NCBI GenBank assembly: GCA_028286365.1
Contig: JAQBRR010000001.1
Location: forward strand, 248,001-312,000
Source: Candidatus Saccharimonadota bacterium
GTDB lineage: Bacteria; Patescibacteriota; Saccharimonadia; Saccharimonadales; Saccharimonadaceae
DNA: 64,000 bases
Reading direction: 5' to 3'
In this document: positions 8,826 through 16,733 of the stretch, one piece after another
Layout of the letters: each line of letters starts with the position of its first letter
How positions within the stretch are numbered: position 1 is the first letter of the stretch
The notes under the pieces: generated by a model
What the model was told of the DNA's origin: nothing
The model's input: only the letters and a program-made list of their open reading frames with translations
Database searches by the model: none
Program-made: the position numbers and the translations under genes

Positions 8826-9353
8826 TTAATCCTCCTTAAACCATTTCTTATATGCTGCGCGCGCTTTAACTATTTTAGGAGTAATTACAATTGAACAGTA
8901 GCCATTGCCGGGATTTTTATTAAAGTAATCTTGATGATAATCTTCGGCCGTGTAAAACGTGTCGAGCTTGCTAATTGTTGTTACTGGCTCGTTATCCCAG
9001 TGACTTTTTGAACGCTCTAAGGCTGCTTCAAAATCTTTTTTTTGAACTTCATTCGCGTAAAACATCGCCGAACGATATTGTGTACCAACGTCATTACCTT
9101 GCCGATTGAGCGTTGTCGGATCATGGATTAGGAAAAACAAATCGAGAATCGTTTTAGCAGGAATAATTTTCTCGTCAAAGGTGATTTCTACCACTTCAGC
9201 ATGTCCTGTCTCGCCAGTCGAAACGGCTTCATAAGATGGGTCAGTTGTGTCGCCCCCAGCGTAGCCACTTACAACAGACTCAACACCTTTAAGTCGTCGA
9301 TAAACGGCATCCAAACACCAAAAACATCCTCCTGCAATCACGTATGTTGTCAT
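8826..9353 (-). CDS. msrA: Peptide-methionine (S)-S-oxide reductase MsrA
   Basis: 175 residues from ATG 9353. The active-site motif GGCFWC is at residues 8-13, and GTQYRSAMFY and AEDYHQDYF are typical MsrA blocks. It repairs the S-epimer of methionine sulfoxide. A longer frame extends 22 codons upstream, but a TATAAT box (complement of 9360-9365) ends 6 bases before ATG 9353, which predicts a leaderless mRNA. No resolving Cys pair beyond the C-terminal YCSIV is clear. Confidence 0.93.
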   Translation of the reverse strand: MTTYVIAGGCFWCLDAVYRRLKGVESVVSGYAGGDTTDPSYEAVSTGETGHAEVVEITFDEKIIPAKTILDLFFLIHDPTTLNRQGNDVGTQYRSAMFYANEVQKKDFEAALERSKSHWDNEPVTTISKLDTFYTAEDYHQDYFNKNPGNGYCSIVITPKIVKARAAYKKWFKED

Positions 9354-9383
9354 ACTTCTATTATACGCCGTTATACTAGAGTG
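9354..9383. promoter_or_regulatory. Divergent leaderless promoters msrA / mutY-like
   Basis: Only 30 bases separate the two start codons. TATAAT for msrA occupies 9365-9360 on the - strand and TATACT for the + gene occupies 9372-9377; each ends 6 bases before its start codon (ATG 9353 and GTG 9384). Each -35 must lie inside the region of the other promoter or gene. Confidence 0.7.
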
Positions 9384-10223
9384 GTGAATAAGGATGACTT
9401 CCAGAAAATTGTGTTGCAACGTGGCCGAGAGTTGTATCGTGATATGCCATGGCGCGCTAACACAGATCCATATTATGTACTCGTCAGTGAACTAATGCTG
9501 CAACAGACCCAGGTTGACCGGGTGATACCGAAGTTTAATGCGTTTGTTGGTAAATTTCCTGATGTGGGAGCACTCGCTAAGGCATCATTAGCCGACGTAC
9601 TTATTGCCTGGAGTGGCCTGGGCTATAATCGCCGAGCTAAATTCTTGCATGATGCAGCCAAGAAAGTAACCGCTGAGTTTAACGGAATTATTCCAGCGAC
9701 GCTCGATGAGCTTGTAAGTCTACCGGGCATCGGTCCAAACACGGCAAGCGCGATCCTAGCGTACGGTTTTAATCAACCCATCGTCTTTGTTGAGACGAAT
9801 ATCCGTACAGTTTATTTTTATCACTTTTTTAAGGATGCTCAAAGAGTTAGCGATAAAGAATTACTAAAACTCGTGGCCGAAACATTTCCTATTGACCTCG
9901 AGCTTGACGCGATGAGAAAAACAACAGGTTTGTCTTATAGCCGTTCTTGGTACCAAGCATTGATGGATTATGGCAGCTATCTAAAAAAACAGGGTGCGGG
10001 ACAGGTCAGTAAAAGTCAGCATTATGTAAAACAGTCACCATTAAAAGGTAGCGTACGTGAAGTTCGTGGCCAGATCATTACCGCGCTAACAATGCGCGAT
10101 ATGAGTGAAGATGAACTACGATCTATAGTTACTACTGACGAACGTTTTCCGTTGGCGCTTCAAGGTCTCGTTGATGACGGGTTGATAAGTCGCACAGGTC
10201 TAATACTTCATTTGACCAAATAG
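9384..10223 (+). CDS. MutY-like adenine DNA glycosylase without Fe-S cluster
   Basis: 279 residues from GTG 9384, which lies 6 bases after TATACT; the longer frame reaching into msrA is a shadow. MutY/EndoIII hallmarks are ELMLQQTQVDRV (catalytic Glu at 36) and the helix-hairpin-helix LPGIGPNTA (113-121). Two oddities are visible. The segment normally reading D-x-N-V-x-R has E137 in VFVETNIRT, so the usual catalytic Asp is Glu. The C-terminal part (ALMDYGSYLKKQGAGQ...) has no cysteines where the 4Fe-4S cluster normally binds. A short winged-helix-like tail follows instead of the NUDT1-like domain. It probably removes A opposite 8-oxoG. Confidence 0.8.
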   Translation: MNKDDFQKIVLQRGRELYRDMPWRANTDPYYVLVSELMLQQTQVDRVIPKFNAFVGKFPDVGALAKASLADVLIAWSGLGYNRRAKFLHDAAKKVTAEFNGIIPATLDELVSLPGIGPNTASAILAYGFNQPIVFVETNIRTVYFYHFFKDAQRVSDKELLKLVAETFPIDLELDAMRKTTGLSYSRSWYQALMDYGSYLKKQGAGQVSKSQHYVKQSPLKGSVREVRGQIITALTMRDMSEDELRSIVTTDERFPLALQGLVDDGLISRTGLILHLTK

Positions 10224-10240
10224 CCGTGGAAAGCGATAAT
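10212..10240 (+). promoter_or_regulatory. Promoter of the 10248 gene, leaderless
   Basis: TTGACC (10212-10217) and GATAAT (10235-10240) have a 17-base spacer. The -10 box ends 7 bases before ATG 10248. The -35 box lies in the last codons of the mutY-like gene. Confidence 0.7.
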
Positions 10241-10247
10241 AGGTAAG

Positions 10248-10796
10248 ATGTTAAACTCCCGACGACTGATTACACTAGGACTACTTGCGACCGTCGTAGC
10301 GTCAGTGGTTTTCTTGACACGTGTCTCTGCTGACGACTCATCGATGACAGACGCGCAGATTGTCCGTATCAAGGCTAGTTGTACTAGTGCCAAAACCTCT
10401 CTAAACCAACTACGAGTTAGCGATGCACTACTTCGGGTAAACCGTGGACAAATGTACGATTCAATGACGAGCAAGCTGATGTCTCCATTTAACAGTCGGG
10501 TTGATAGTAACAACTTGAATTCAAAAGACCTCGTTTCAATTACGAACAATTACAACACGGCATTTACGACGTTTAGTAATGACTATCAGGCGTACGCCGA
10601 ACAGTTATCCTCAGCACTTAATATTGATTGTCAGAAAGAGCCTGTTGCCTTTTATGATGCAGTGGCTAGTAGTAGGACTAAACGCGGCCAAGTACACAGC
10701 GATGTCGTTATTCTTCACCAATACATCGATGATTATGCAACTGCTTTTGGTACATTTGTTAGTGATAATCAACAAACAATTGGAGTAGGTAAGTAA
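10248..10796 (+). CDS. Secreted or membrane-anchored protein of unknown function
   Basis: 182 residues. A signal or anchor helix covers about 7-24 (ITLGLLATVVASVVFL) and is followed by a mostly helical extracytoplasmic part with two cysteines (about 45 and 126) that could form a disulfide. No family is recognised. The stop overlaps the next start (TAATG), so the two genes are coupled. It starts with a leaderless promoter. Confidence 0.65.
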   Translation: MLNSRRLITLGLLATVVASVVFLTRVSADDSSMTDAQIVRIKASCTSAKTSLNQLRVSDALLRVNRGQMYDSMTSKLMSPFNSRVDSNNLNSKDLVSITNNYNTAFTTFSNDYQAYAEQLSSALNIDCQKEPVAFYDAVASSRTKRGQVHSDVVILHQYIDDYATAFGTFVSDNQQTIGVGK

Positions 10797-11164
10797 TGGA
10801 TGCGAACAAAGAAGCCACTACTGTTGAATTGGGCTTTTGGGATCAACATCGCTTTCTCATACTCATTGGACTAGCAATCGCTGTTGCGCTCGTACTCGTT
10901 ACGATCAGCATGGCGTTATATTCGAGTAGTGGAGCAATACAACTGGATCTCAGTCGTCCGGGTTATAAAGCTGTCACAAGTCAAGCTGCAAACGATGAAA
11001 GTAGCTTTGTTGATTATCCAACGTCAGGCAAGCTAGACGCCAAGGCAATCAATGATTTCAAAACACTCTATGATACGCAAGCCGCCAAAGCAAAGGCTGT
11101 CGATGCATTTGGCGGTGATCCACTAAACCCCGATACGCTCAGTATCAGCGCACCGCAGAACTAG
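10796..11164 (+). CDS. Small single-pass membrane protein, unknown
   Basis: 122 residues. A cytoplasmic N-terminus of about 18 residues precedes one strong membrane helix (RFLILIGLAIAVALVLVTIS) and a polar exterior part. It is translationally coupled to the preceding secreted protein, so the two may form a complex. The stop shares CTAG with the convergent murC gene. No family recognised. Confidence 0.6.
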   Translation: MDANKEATTVELGFWDQHRFLILIGLAIAVALVLVTISMALYSSSGAIQLDLSRPGYKAVTSQAANDESSFVDYPTSGKLDAKAINDFKTLYDTQAAKAKAVDAFGGDPLNPDTLSISAPQN

Positions 11165-12423
11165 TTAGAGACTTTTCGTATCTGGCTTCGTAACCAACCG
11201 TCAATTGCACCTGCTCCCATACCAACGACGAGTTTTCCGTCACTTCTAGCACTTTGGATATCGTTCCATAATTCGTCGTCGAACCGGGCAACATGAACAT
11301 GATTACGGTTTGTAATGTTATGGATTAAATCTTCAGGTTTTAAAATAGCTAAGTTAGGGTCTTCGCGTGACAAGTAAGTCGGAAGCCAATAAATGTCTTC
11401 GGCCAACTCGAATTGATTGGTGTAATCATCCTTAATTTCATGTTGTCGAATATTCTGATGTGGTTGATAGACAAGCACAACGTGATCAGACAGTTCGCGT
11501 GCCAGCTGCAAAGTCGCAGCGATTTCGACTGGATGATGCCCGTAATCACTATATAAATTATCACCAAGCTTCTCGAACCGACGGTCTGTTCCTGGGAAGC
11601 GCAGCAATATATCGTTAATATCTTCACTGAGGCGCAACCTAGTGAAGGCATCTTGCACCAGCACTGCGTTACGACGATTGTGGAGGCCAATCATTGCAAT
11701 ATCAGGCATACTCTTCGTAGCTTCAAGTAAGGTAACGTTGTGAAGACCTTCAAATGCCTCGGCATGCTGGTCGCTCCAAGCAATCACTGACTCACTGTTG
11801 ATAGCAAACTCTCGAAACGCATCCAGGTAATCTTTCGGCTTTGGATAGGTGTCAGGGTGATCGTAATCAAGAGAAGGGATGAGTGCAAGGTACGGTGAGA
11901 AGTAGAGCATATTGCGATCAAACTCATCACACTCATAGACAAAATATTCACTCTTTGGATCATAGGCGCCACTCGGGCCAAATGTCAGAGTAGTACCGAT
12001 TGAATAGCTGACGGGAATACCTAACTCTTTCATAGTCCAGATGACCATACCTGTCGTTGTCGTTTTACCATGTGTTCCACTAATCGCGATGAGCTTTAAG
12101 TTCTTTTCTTCGATAAAATGAGCTAAATATTCACCTCGTTTTGCCGTCGGTATGCCAAGTTTTTTTGCTAAGACCAGCTCTGGGTGATCTTCCTTAATTG
12201 CGGGCGTGTAGACGAACCAATCAATGGGATTAGCTTCATGGGTCATTTGCAAAAACGATCCATCCTGTGGCCCGATATGAACGTCAATATTGGTCTCAGC
12301 TAACTTATCCGTCATCAGGCCTTCTTCGATATCTGACCCATAGACACCGTAGCCCGCATCACGTGCAATCTCAGCCAGGGGGCCCATTCCTACGCCACCA
12401 AGCCCCGAAAAGAAGATATTCAT
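11161..12423 (-). CDS. murC: UDP-N-acetylmuramate-L-alanine ligase (MurC), Mur ligase family
   Basis: 420 residues. An N-terminal Rossmann segment (FFSGLGGVGMGPLAEIARDAGY) is followed by the ATP-binding loop GTHGKTTTT (116-124), the central-domain ECDEFDRN and a C-terminal ligase domain with DYGHHPVEI, which is characteristic of MurC/Mpl. It adds L-Ala to UDP-MurNAc in peptidoglycan synthesis; Mpl is the alternative. TATACT (complement of 12430-12435) ends 6 bases before ATG 12423, so the message should be leaderless. It is slightly shorter than typical MurC (about 450-490). Confidence 0.85.
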   Translation of the reverse strand: MNIFFSGLGGVGMGPLAEIARDAGYGVYGSDIEEGLMTDKLAETNIDVHIGPQDGSFLQMTHEANPIDWFVYTPAIKEDHPELVLAKKLGIPTAKRGEYLAHFIEEKNLKLIAISGTHGKTTTTGMVIWTMKELGIPVSYSIGTTLTFGPSGAYDPKSEYFVYECDEFDRNMLYFSPYLALIPSLDYDHPDTYPKPKDYLDAFREFAINSESVIAWSDQHAEAFEGLHNVTLLEATKSMPDIAMIGLHNRRNAVLVQDAFTRLRLSEDINDILLRFPGTDRRFEKLGDNLYSDYGHHPVEIAATLQLARELSDHVVLVYQPHQNIRQHEIKDDYTNQFELAEDIYWLPTYLSREDPNLAILKPEDLIHNITNRNHVHVARFDDELWNDIQSARSDGKLVVGMGAGAIDGWLRSQIRKVSN

Positions 12424-12478
12424 AGGATAAGTATATCATCCCTCGGTCGGCCCCTATGTTATACTAGGCACATAATTG

Positions 12479-13126
12479 ATGTGGGGTGTTCGGGTGGCAG
12501 ACAAGGGTCGAGTACGACGAAGTATGAAGCAGTTGCAGCGGGTCAAGACCTGGCAGCTGGTTATTCTGCTGATCTTGGCAGGCTTTCTTGCTGCAACATT
12601 TTTACGTCTTAACAATATTGGCATGGTCGAAAGGCGGGCTGCGGTTCAGGCGGCTGACGATGGCGGTAACAGCGATACAATCATCAATAGATTGTACGAT
12701 TTACAACGGTTTGTAACGGCTCATATGAACGCTGATATGGGGAAGGGCGTCTATCTAGTTTCAAGTTACAAACGAGATGTCCAGGTCGCGTACACCAAAG
12801 CATCAAGCGATACGAATCCTAACGGCAATATTTATGAAAAAGCCCAAGAAGTTTGCGCGCCAAAATTCACCCGTTGGTCAGAGGCGTATGTTCAATGTAC
12901 CACTAGTGAACTGGCTAAATATCCCGCAGCGGCCAACCTTGAGGCGGCCGTTAATCTGCCTCATGCTGATAGCTATTTGTATGACTACGTTTCACCCCTT
13001 TGGTCACCTGATTTTGCCGGGTGGTCAGTGCTTGTATGTGTGGCTCTCATCCTTATGATAATTGCCCGTCTCATCAGTGTAGCTATCCTGCGGGTTATCT
13101 TGCATCAACAGTATAAATCCATCTAA
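12479..13126 (+). CDS. Two-helix membrane protein of unknown function
   Basis: About 215 residues. A basic N-terminus precedes a membrane helix (LVILLILAGFLAATFL), an extracytoplasmic part of about 120 residues with two cysteines (ICAPK-like VCAPKF and VQCTTS), and a second helix near the C-terminus (VLVCVALILMIIARL). ATG 12479 is 13 bases after TATACT (12460-12465); a TTG at 12476 and a GTG at 12494 are in frame and cannot be excluded. Divergent from murC. No family recognised. Confidence 0.6.
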   Translation: MWGVRVADKGRVRRSMKQLQRVKTWQLVILLILAGFLAATFLRLNNIGMVERRAAVQAADDGGNSDTIINRLYDLQRFVTAHMNADMGKGVYLVSSYKRDVQVAYTKASSDTNPNGNIYEKAQEVCAPKFTRWSEAYVQCTTSELAKYPAAANLEAAVNLPHADSYLYDYVSPLWSPDFAGWSVLVCVALILMIIARLISVAILRVILHQQYKSI

Positions 13127-13129
13127 ATG

Positions 13130-13158
13130 TTGACAGCGTGCTTCTGAGGCTGTACTCT
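13130..13158 (+). promoter_or_regulatory. Promoter of the 68-residue protein gene
   Basis: TTGACA (13130-13135) and TACTCT (13153-13158) with a 17-base spacer. The message has a leader of about 28 bases with AGGAGGAG (13179-13186), so this gene, unlike many here, uses a strong ribosome binding site. Confidence 0.55.
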
Positions 13159-13193
13159 AACTCTCGTATAGCACTAACAGGAGGAGAATCTTA

Positions 13194-13400
13194 ATGGCTT
13201 ACAGTCACAAAAATTCAAAGGGAGTTACTTACTACTTGCACAGCACCGAAGTTACACTTCGTGGTGGCAAGCCACAAACTATCTACTTTTTCGCAAAGGT
13301 AGAGAAGAACGCGAAGGGTCACCCAGTTGATCTTCCAGAAGACCGTGAAGTTAAAGAAAACCCACGAAACGGTTTCTTGACAGTTTCTAAGAAAAAATAG
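13194..13400 (+). CDS. Conserved small basic protein (68 residues)
   Basis: Starts MAYSHKNSKGVTYYLHSTEV and contains the pattern GGKPQTIYFFAK, ending with a lysine-rich tail. Proteins with this pattern are common as small uncharacterised proteins in Patescibacteria; this is recalled, not searched. Very strong Shine-Dalgarno AGGAGGAG 7 bases before ATG suggests high expression. The size, charge and expression signal would suit a nucleic-acid or ribosome-associated role, but this is inference. Confidence 0.75.
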   Translation: MAYSHKNSKGVTYYLHSTEVTLRGGKPQTIYFFAKVEKNAKGHPVDLPEDREVKENPRNGFLTVSKKK

Positions 13401-13415
13401 TCTTACGTAATAGAC

Positions 13416-13500
13416 TTGCAGCATAAGCGCGTTTGGTAGTATAGTAATACCCAAACAAACAGGTGCCAGAATTGCCTCCTCCCCAGGGGGCAATTTTGTT
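13416..13500 (+). ncRNA. Possible very short RNA: promoter followed at once by a terminator
   Basis: TTGCAG (13416-13421) and TATAGT (13440-13445) have an 18-base spacer. About 20 bases after the expected start site an intrinsic terminator begins: AATTGCCTCC (13470-13479) pairs with GGGGGCAATT (13486-13495), followed by TTGTT. The product would be only about 45-50 bases. The hairpin also serves as terminator for the gene at 13194-13400. Confidence 0.35.
13470..13500 (+). terminator. Intrinsic terminator
   Basis: A 10-pair stem (one G-T pair), AATTGCCTCC with GGGGGCAATT, a 6-base loop and a following T-rich run. It closes the 13194-13400 unit. Confidence 0.8.
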
Positions 13501-13557
13501 ATCAGTCTTTTTCGCAAAATTGATTTTTCGCTTTATTCGCTAAATCACTTTATACCC

Positions 13558-13580
13558 TTTCCAAGGTTCAACCTTGGAAA
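13558..13580. promoter_or_regulatory. 23-base perfect palindrome upstream of the ABC transporter operon
   Basis: Two 11-base arms (TTTCCAAGGTT and AACCTTGGAAA) flank a single central C at 13569. The centre is about 70 bases before the expected transcription start of the ABC operon. It could be an operator for a dimeric regulator or a bidirectional hairpin; no T-run longer than three follows. No regulator gene lies next to it. Confidence 0.5.
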
Positions 13581-13640
13581 AGTATGTGACAGATGAATAA
13601 CTCCTTGAATCATACGCAATTTCACGTACAATAGACCGTA

Positions 13641-14402
13641 ATGACATTCATGATTGAAGTGAAGAATCTCAAGAAACGCTATGGGGACAAGCAGGCTGTT
13701 GACGGTGTAAGTTTTGATGTAAAGAAGGGTGAAATTTTTGGCATCCTCGGTCCTAACGGTGCCGGCAAGACGACAACACTCGAAATGATGGAAACACTAC
13801 GCCCTATTGATAGTGGGACCGTCTTTATTGATGGCATTGACGTCGCTAAGGATCCTCAGACTATTAAGTATCTCATTGGTGTTCAGCCGCAGACGCCTGC
13901 CTTCCAGGACAAAACCAAACTAACAGAAGTGATCGAGATGTTTGCCGCCGCGTATGGAGAGAAAGTTGACCCTATAGCGTTCCTCCGCGATGTGGATCTT
14001 GAGGAGAAGGCGAATAGCTACGTTGAGAGTCTTTCTGGTGGTCAAAAACAGCGTCTGAGCATAACCACAGCCCTTGTACATGGCCCTAAGGTATTCTTCC
14101 TCGATGAACCGACGACTGGTCTTGATCCCCAAGCTCGTCGCAACTTATGGGGATTAATCGAGAAAGTTCGAGATCGTGGCATCAGTGTTATCATGACGAC
14201 TCACTATATGGACGAAGCCGAGGTACTCTGTGACCGAATTGCCGTTATGGACAATGGCAAGATTGTCGCTATCGATACTCCCAAGAACCTCATCAAGCAA
14301 CTCCTAAGGCGTGGCTTTACCAAGCAGCAGCACGTCGAGCAAGCCAACCTCGAAGACGTATTTATTGATCTTACCGGTAAGGGTCTGAGGGAGGACGCAT
14401 AA
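13641..14402 (+). CDS. ABC transporter ATP-binding protein (ABC-2/DrrA-like)
   Basis: 253 residues. Walker A GPNGAGKTT is at 37-45, the signature LSGGQKQR at about 134-141 and Walker B FFLDEPTTGLDP just after 150. The His switch is in MTTHYMDEAE. The short C-terminal tail fits DrrA/NatA-type exporters. TTGAAT-16-TACAAT ends 8 bases before ATG 13641; ATG 13650 is an alternative. It overlaps the permease gene by one base and forms one transporter with it. Confidence 0.92.
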   Translation: MTFMIEVKNLKKRYGDKQAVDGVSFDVKKGEIFGILGPNGAGKTTTLEMMETLRPIDSGTVFIDGIDVAKDPQTIKYLIGVQPQTPAFQDKTKLTEVIEMFAAAYGEKVDPIAFLRDVDLEEKANSYVESLSGGQKQRLSITTALVHGPKVFFLDEPTTGLDPQARRNLWGLIEKVRDRGISVIMTTHYMDEAEVLCDRIAVMDNGKIVAIDTPKNLIKQLLRRGFTKQQHVEQANLEDVFIDLTGKGLREDA

Positions 14403-15511
14403 TGAAGCGCTCACTATTTACCGTTCTGACATTTGTACGCATTAACACTAAGCGGTTCTTTCGTGACCGTTTGGCCCTATTTTTTACCATTGGTTTTCCG
14501 CTTATATTCCTGTTTGTCTTTGGCGGACTCAACAGTGGTAGCGGTAACGTCTCGTTTAATGTTGCGGTAATTAATAATTCAAAAAGTGATTTTTCAAAGA
14601 CGTTTACTAGCCAACTAACTGCCAGTAAGATTCTCAAAGTCAACAAAGATGTCACGACTCTCGATGCCGCTAAAGAAAAAATGACTAGGTCAGAACTTGA
14701 TGCTGTCATTGAACTACCAGCTAACTTCGGTGATATTACAGCTGGTACGACCTATCCAAGTGGCCAAGCTAATGTTATTTATACCCAGAACAACCAGCAA
14801 TCAGCTACCGCGCTGACCTCAATACTGGATACAGAGTTCAAGGCAATTAACGGCAAGTTTGTCACGAACGTTACACCATTTACGGTGACGAGTCAGCAGC
14901 TAAACGAACGTAGTCTATCTCCGTTTGACTACACGTTTGCAGGGCTACTGGGCTTTGCGATTATCGGTATGGGTATTTTTGGTCCAGTGAATGTCTTCCC
15001 AGAACTAAAGAAGATGGGAATCCTGAGGCGCCTTAGTACAACGCCGCTCAAGGTTTGGCAGTATTTCCTCTCAACAATGATTGGACAGGCTGTTATTGGT
15101 CTTCTGAGTCTCGGCATTATGTTTGTGGTGGCGATAGCCGTATTCCACCTGCAGGTAGTTGGGAACTGGCTTGAACTTGCGCTATTCATTGTTCTTGGCA
15201 TTGTGACAATCCTGGGGATTGGTCTGGCGCTTGGTGGTTGGGCCAAGAACGAGCGTCAAGCAGCGCCACTGACGAACATTATCGTCTTTCCGATGATGTT
15301 TCTCTCGGGTACGTTTTTCCCTCGTTACCTCATGCCTGACTGGCTTCAAAATATCTCTGCGTTTTTGCCACTAACTCCTATTATTGACGGCATTCGTCTG
15401 ATTGCGACCGAGGGTAAGCATCTTATCGATTTGTTGCCTCAGATTGGCCTCATCGGTGCATGGCTCGTCATCATCTACTTCATCGCCTTTCGGGTTTTCC
15501 GCTGGGAGTAG
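14402..15511 (+). CDS. ABC-2 type transporter permease
   Basis: 369 residues. One N-terminal helix (LALFFTIGFPLIFLFVFGG) is followed by an extracytoplasmic domain of about 150 residues (SFNVAVINNS... to FTVTSQ), then five further helices with the ABC2_membrane pattern (GMGIFGPVNVFPELKKMGILRRL, GWAKNERQAAPLTNI, FPMMFLSGTFFPRYLMP). This is the YhgE/NatB-like arrangement of exporters of drugs, lipids or peptides. Substrate unknown. One-base overlap with the ATPase gene. Confidence 0.9.
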   Translation: MKRSLFTVLTFVRINTKRFFRDRLALFFTIGFPLIFLFVFGGLNSGSGNVSFNVAVINNSKSDFSKTFTSQLTASKILKVNKDVTTLDAAKEKMTRSELDAVIELPANFGDITAGTTYPSGQANVIYTQNNQQSATALTSILDTEFKAINGKFVTNVTPFTVTSQQLNERSLSPFDYTFAGLLGFAIIGMGIFGPVNVFPELKKMGILRRLSTTPLKVWQYFLSTMIGQAVIGLLSLGIMFVVAIAVFHLQVVGNWLELALFIVLGIVTILGIGLALGGWAKNERQAAPLTNIIVFPMMFLSGTFFPRYLMPDWLQNISAFLPLTPIIDGIRLIATEGKHLIDLLPQIGLIGAWLVIIYFIAFRVFRWE

Positions 15512-15512
15512 A

Positions 15513-15541
15513 TTGACTTTTAATACTACTTATGCTATAGT
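15513..15541 (+). promoter_or_regulatory. Leaderless promoter of the 15549 gene
   Basis: TTGACT (15513-15518), 17-base spacer ending TATGC, TATAGT (15536-15541), then 7 bases to ATG 15549. Almost the same architecture is found again at 16064-16092. Confidence 0.8.
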
Positions 15542-15548
15542 TTAACTC

Positions 15549-16055
15549 ATGACTTTAAATAGTAATCACGAATTCGATCGACGCTTTCTAGGCGGTAATT
15601 CTACCGGTGGTGGATTTGATGATGCACATGATGTTGTCCGATTTTCTCATCGTACTAGGGTTGGCGAGGAAGCAGCAGCTGAACTCGCACGAATGCAACA
15701 GGGAAAGCAAGCTCTTGTTGCTAAACAAGCACTTGTTGCCTCAGGTGTTAGTGAACGACCTTCCCTATACATTGTCGAGGATATTGAGACGCCTATCTTT
15801 GAAGAACTTGGTGACCATTTAGGTGATGATTCAAATTTATCAACTCGAGCAAAGATTGATCTCATGGAAGCAATGTTAAGCGAAAAAGAACGTCAGGATG
15901 CAGATGCTGCTGAGCGTGCTGCTCATAGTGCATCAAGACGGTTAGTCACGACACATGAAGCCAAAGGCCAAACAGGTATACTTCCAAAGTTACCTACTAA
16001 TAAGAGATTCAGTAAGAGATCAAAATACGGACCTAAAAGAACAGGCAACGTATAA
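15549..16055 (+). CDS. Soluble protein of unknown function (168 residues)
   Basis: Rich in charged residues and Ala, with predicted helices around 40-70 and 100-135 (DLMEAMLSEKERQDADAAERA). A basic C-terminal tail (RFSKRSKYGPKRTG) could bind nucleic acid. No signal peptide, no membrane helix, no recognised family. It is the first of three consecutive unknown soluble genes; the next has a near-identical promoter. Confidence 0.6.
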   Translation: MTLNSNHEFDRRFLGGNSTGGGFDDAHDVVRFSHRTRVGEEAAAELARMQQGKQALVAKQALVASGVSERPSLYIVEDIETPIFEELGDHLGDDSNLSTRAKIDLMEAMLSEKERQDADAAERAAHSASRRLVTTHEAKGQTGILPKLPTNKRFSKRSKYGPKRTGNV

Positions 16056-16063
16056 TAGCTAAA

Positions 16064-16092
16064 TTGACTTATATAACCTCTTATGCTATAAT
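16064..16092 (+). promoter_or_regulatory. Leaderless promoter of the 16099 gene
   Basis: TTGACT (16064-16069), 17-base spacer ending TATGC, TATAAT (16087-16092), then 6 bases to ATG 16099. This is a near-consensus promoter with an extended -10. Confidence 0.85.
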
Positions 16093-16098
16093 ATAGAT

Positions 16099-16731
16099 AT
16101 GACAAGGTCAGCACGCGCAATAGCGTTTGAACGCGAACACGGAACTCCTCAACCTAAACCGATGGTTGATTTAGTACTATCAACTGATACCGCTTCATCG
16201 GAGCAGCTGTTTGAATTGGTTGATCCTGCCGCACCGCCCTCTGAGCATCCAGTCGATGTCCCCGAACGAATCGTGCTTGGTGAAGATACCTCAGCAGAAG
16301 ATGCGGCGCTAGCAGCATTGACTAACGTGGTGAAAACACTCGGTATGCGTGGTCGAAATCAAGGCCGTGATATGATTCTCAAAACTGGCGGTAACAGGTT
16401 TATTACTGACGTAGACCATCCATATGAGCGATCAGACTGGATGGACGGCAAAGAAGATGGATTAGCAGATGGAAATCTGAAGGATTATGATGTCTTGAAT
16501 AATACTGCAGCGAGATTGCAAGCAGGTGAGGATCCAGCTGAAGTGATTACGTCGCGAGAGCGCCTAAAAGCCATACTAGAGTCTGAACTTAAAACTGGCG
16601 CGATGCGTAAGGTTGATCTTGGCGGCCGGACTGGTGAGGTTCGCGTAGATGCCAATTACCGTCGCAAACTTCTTGCTGATTCTGATGCGACTAAACGTTT
16701 AATCGATTCGTTACGACTGAGGAGTAGATAA
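16099..16731 (+). CDS. Soluble protein of unknown function (210 residues)
   Basis: An acidic N-terminal half (VPERIVLGEDTSAEDAALAA) and a basic C-terminal half (RVDANYRRKLLADSDATKRL). No membrane segment or recognised domain. It starts leaderless after a strong promoter, and the next gene follows two bases after its stop, so the two are co-transcribed. Confidence 0.6.
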   Translation: MTRSARAIAFEREHGTPQPKPMVDLVLSTDTASSEQLFELVDPAAPPSEHPVDVPERIVLGEDTSAEDAALAALTNVVKTLGMRGRNQGRDMILKTGGNRFITDVDHPYERSDWMDGKEDGLADGNLKDYDVLNNTAARLQAGEDPAEVITSRERLKAILESELKTGAMRKVDLGGRTGEVRVDANYRRKLLADSDATKRLIDSLRLRSR

Positions 16732-16733
16732 CC

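Noticed and set aside
13542-13600. Tested whether the 23-base palindrome lies between a -35 and a -10 box, as in MerR-type promoters.
   Set aside because: No -35/-10 pair with a 19-20 base spacer encloses it; the best promoter of the operon lies downstream.
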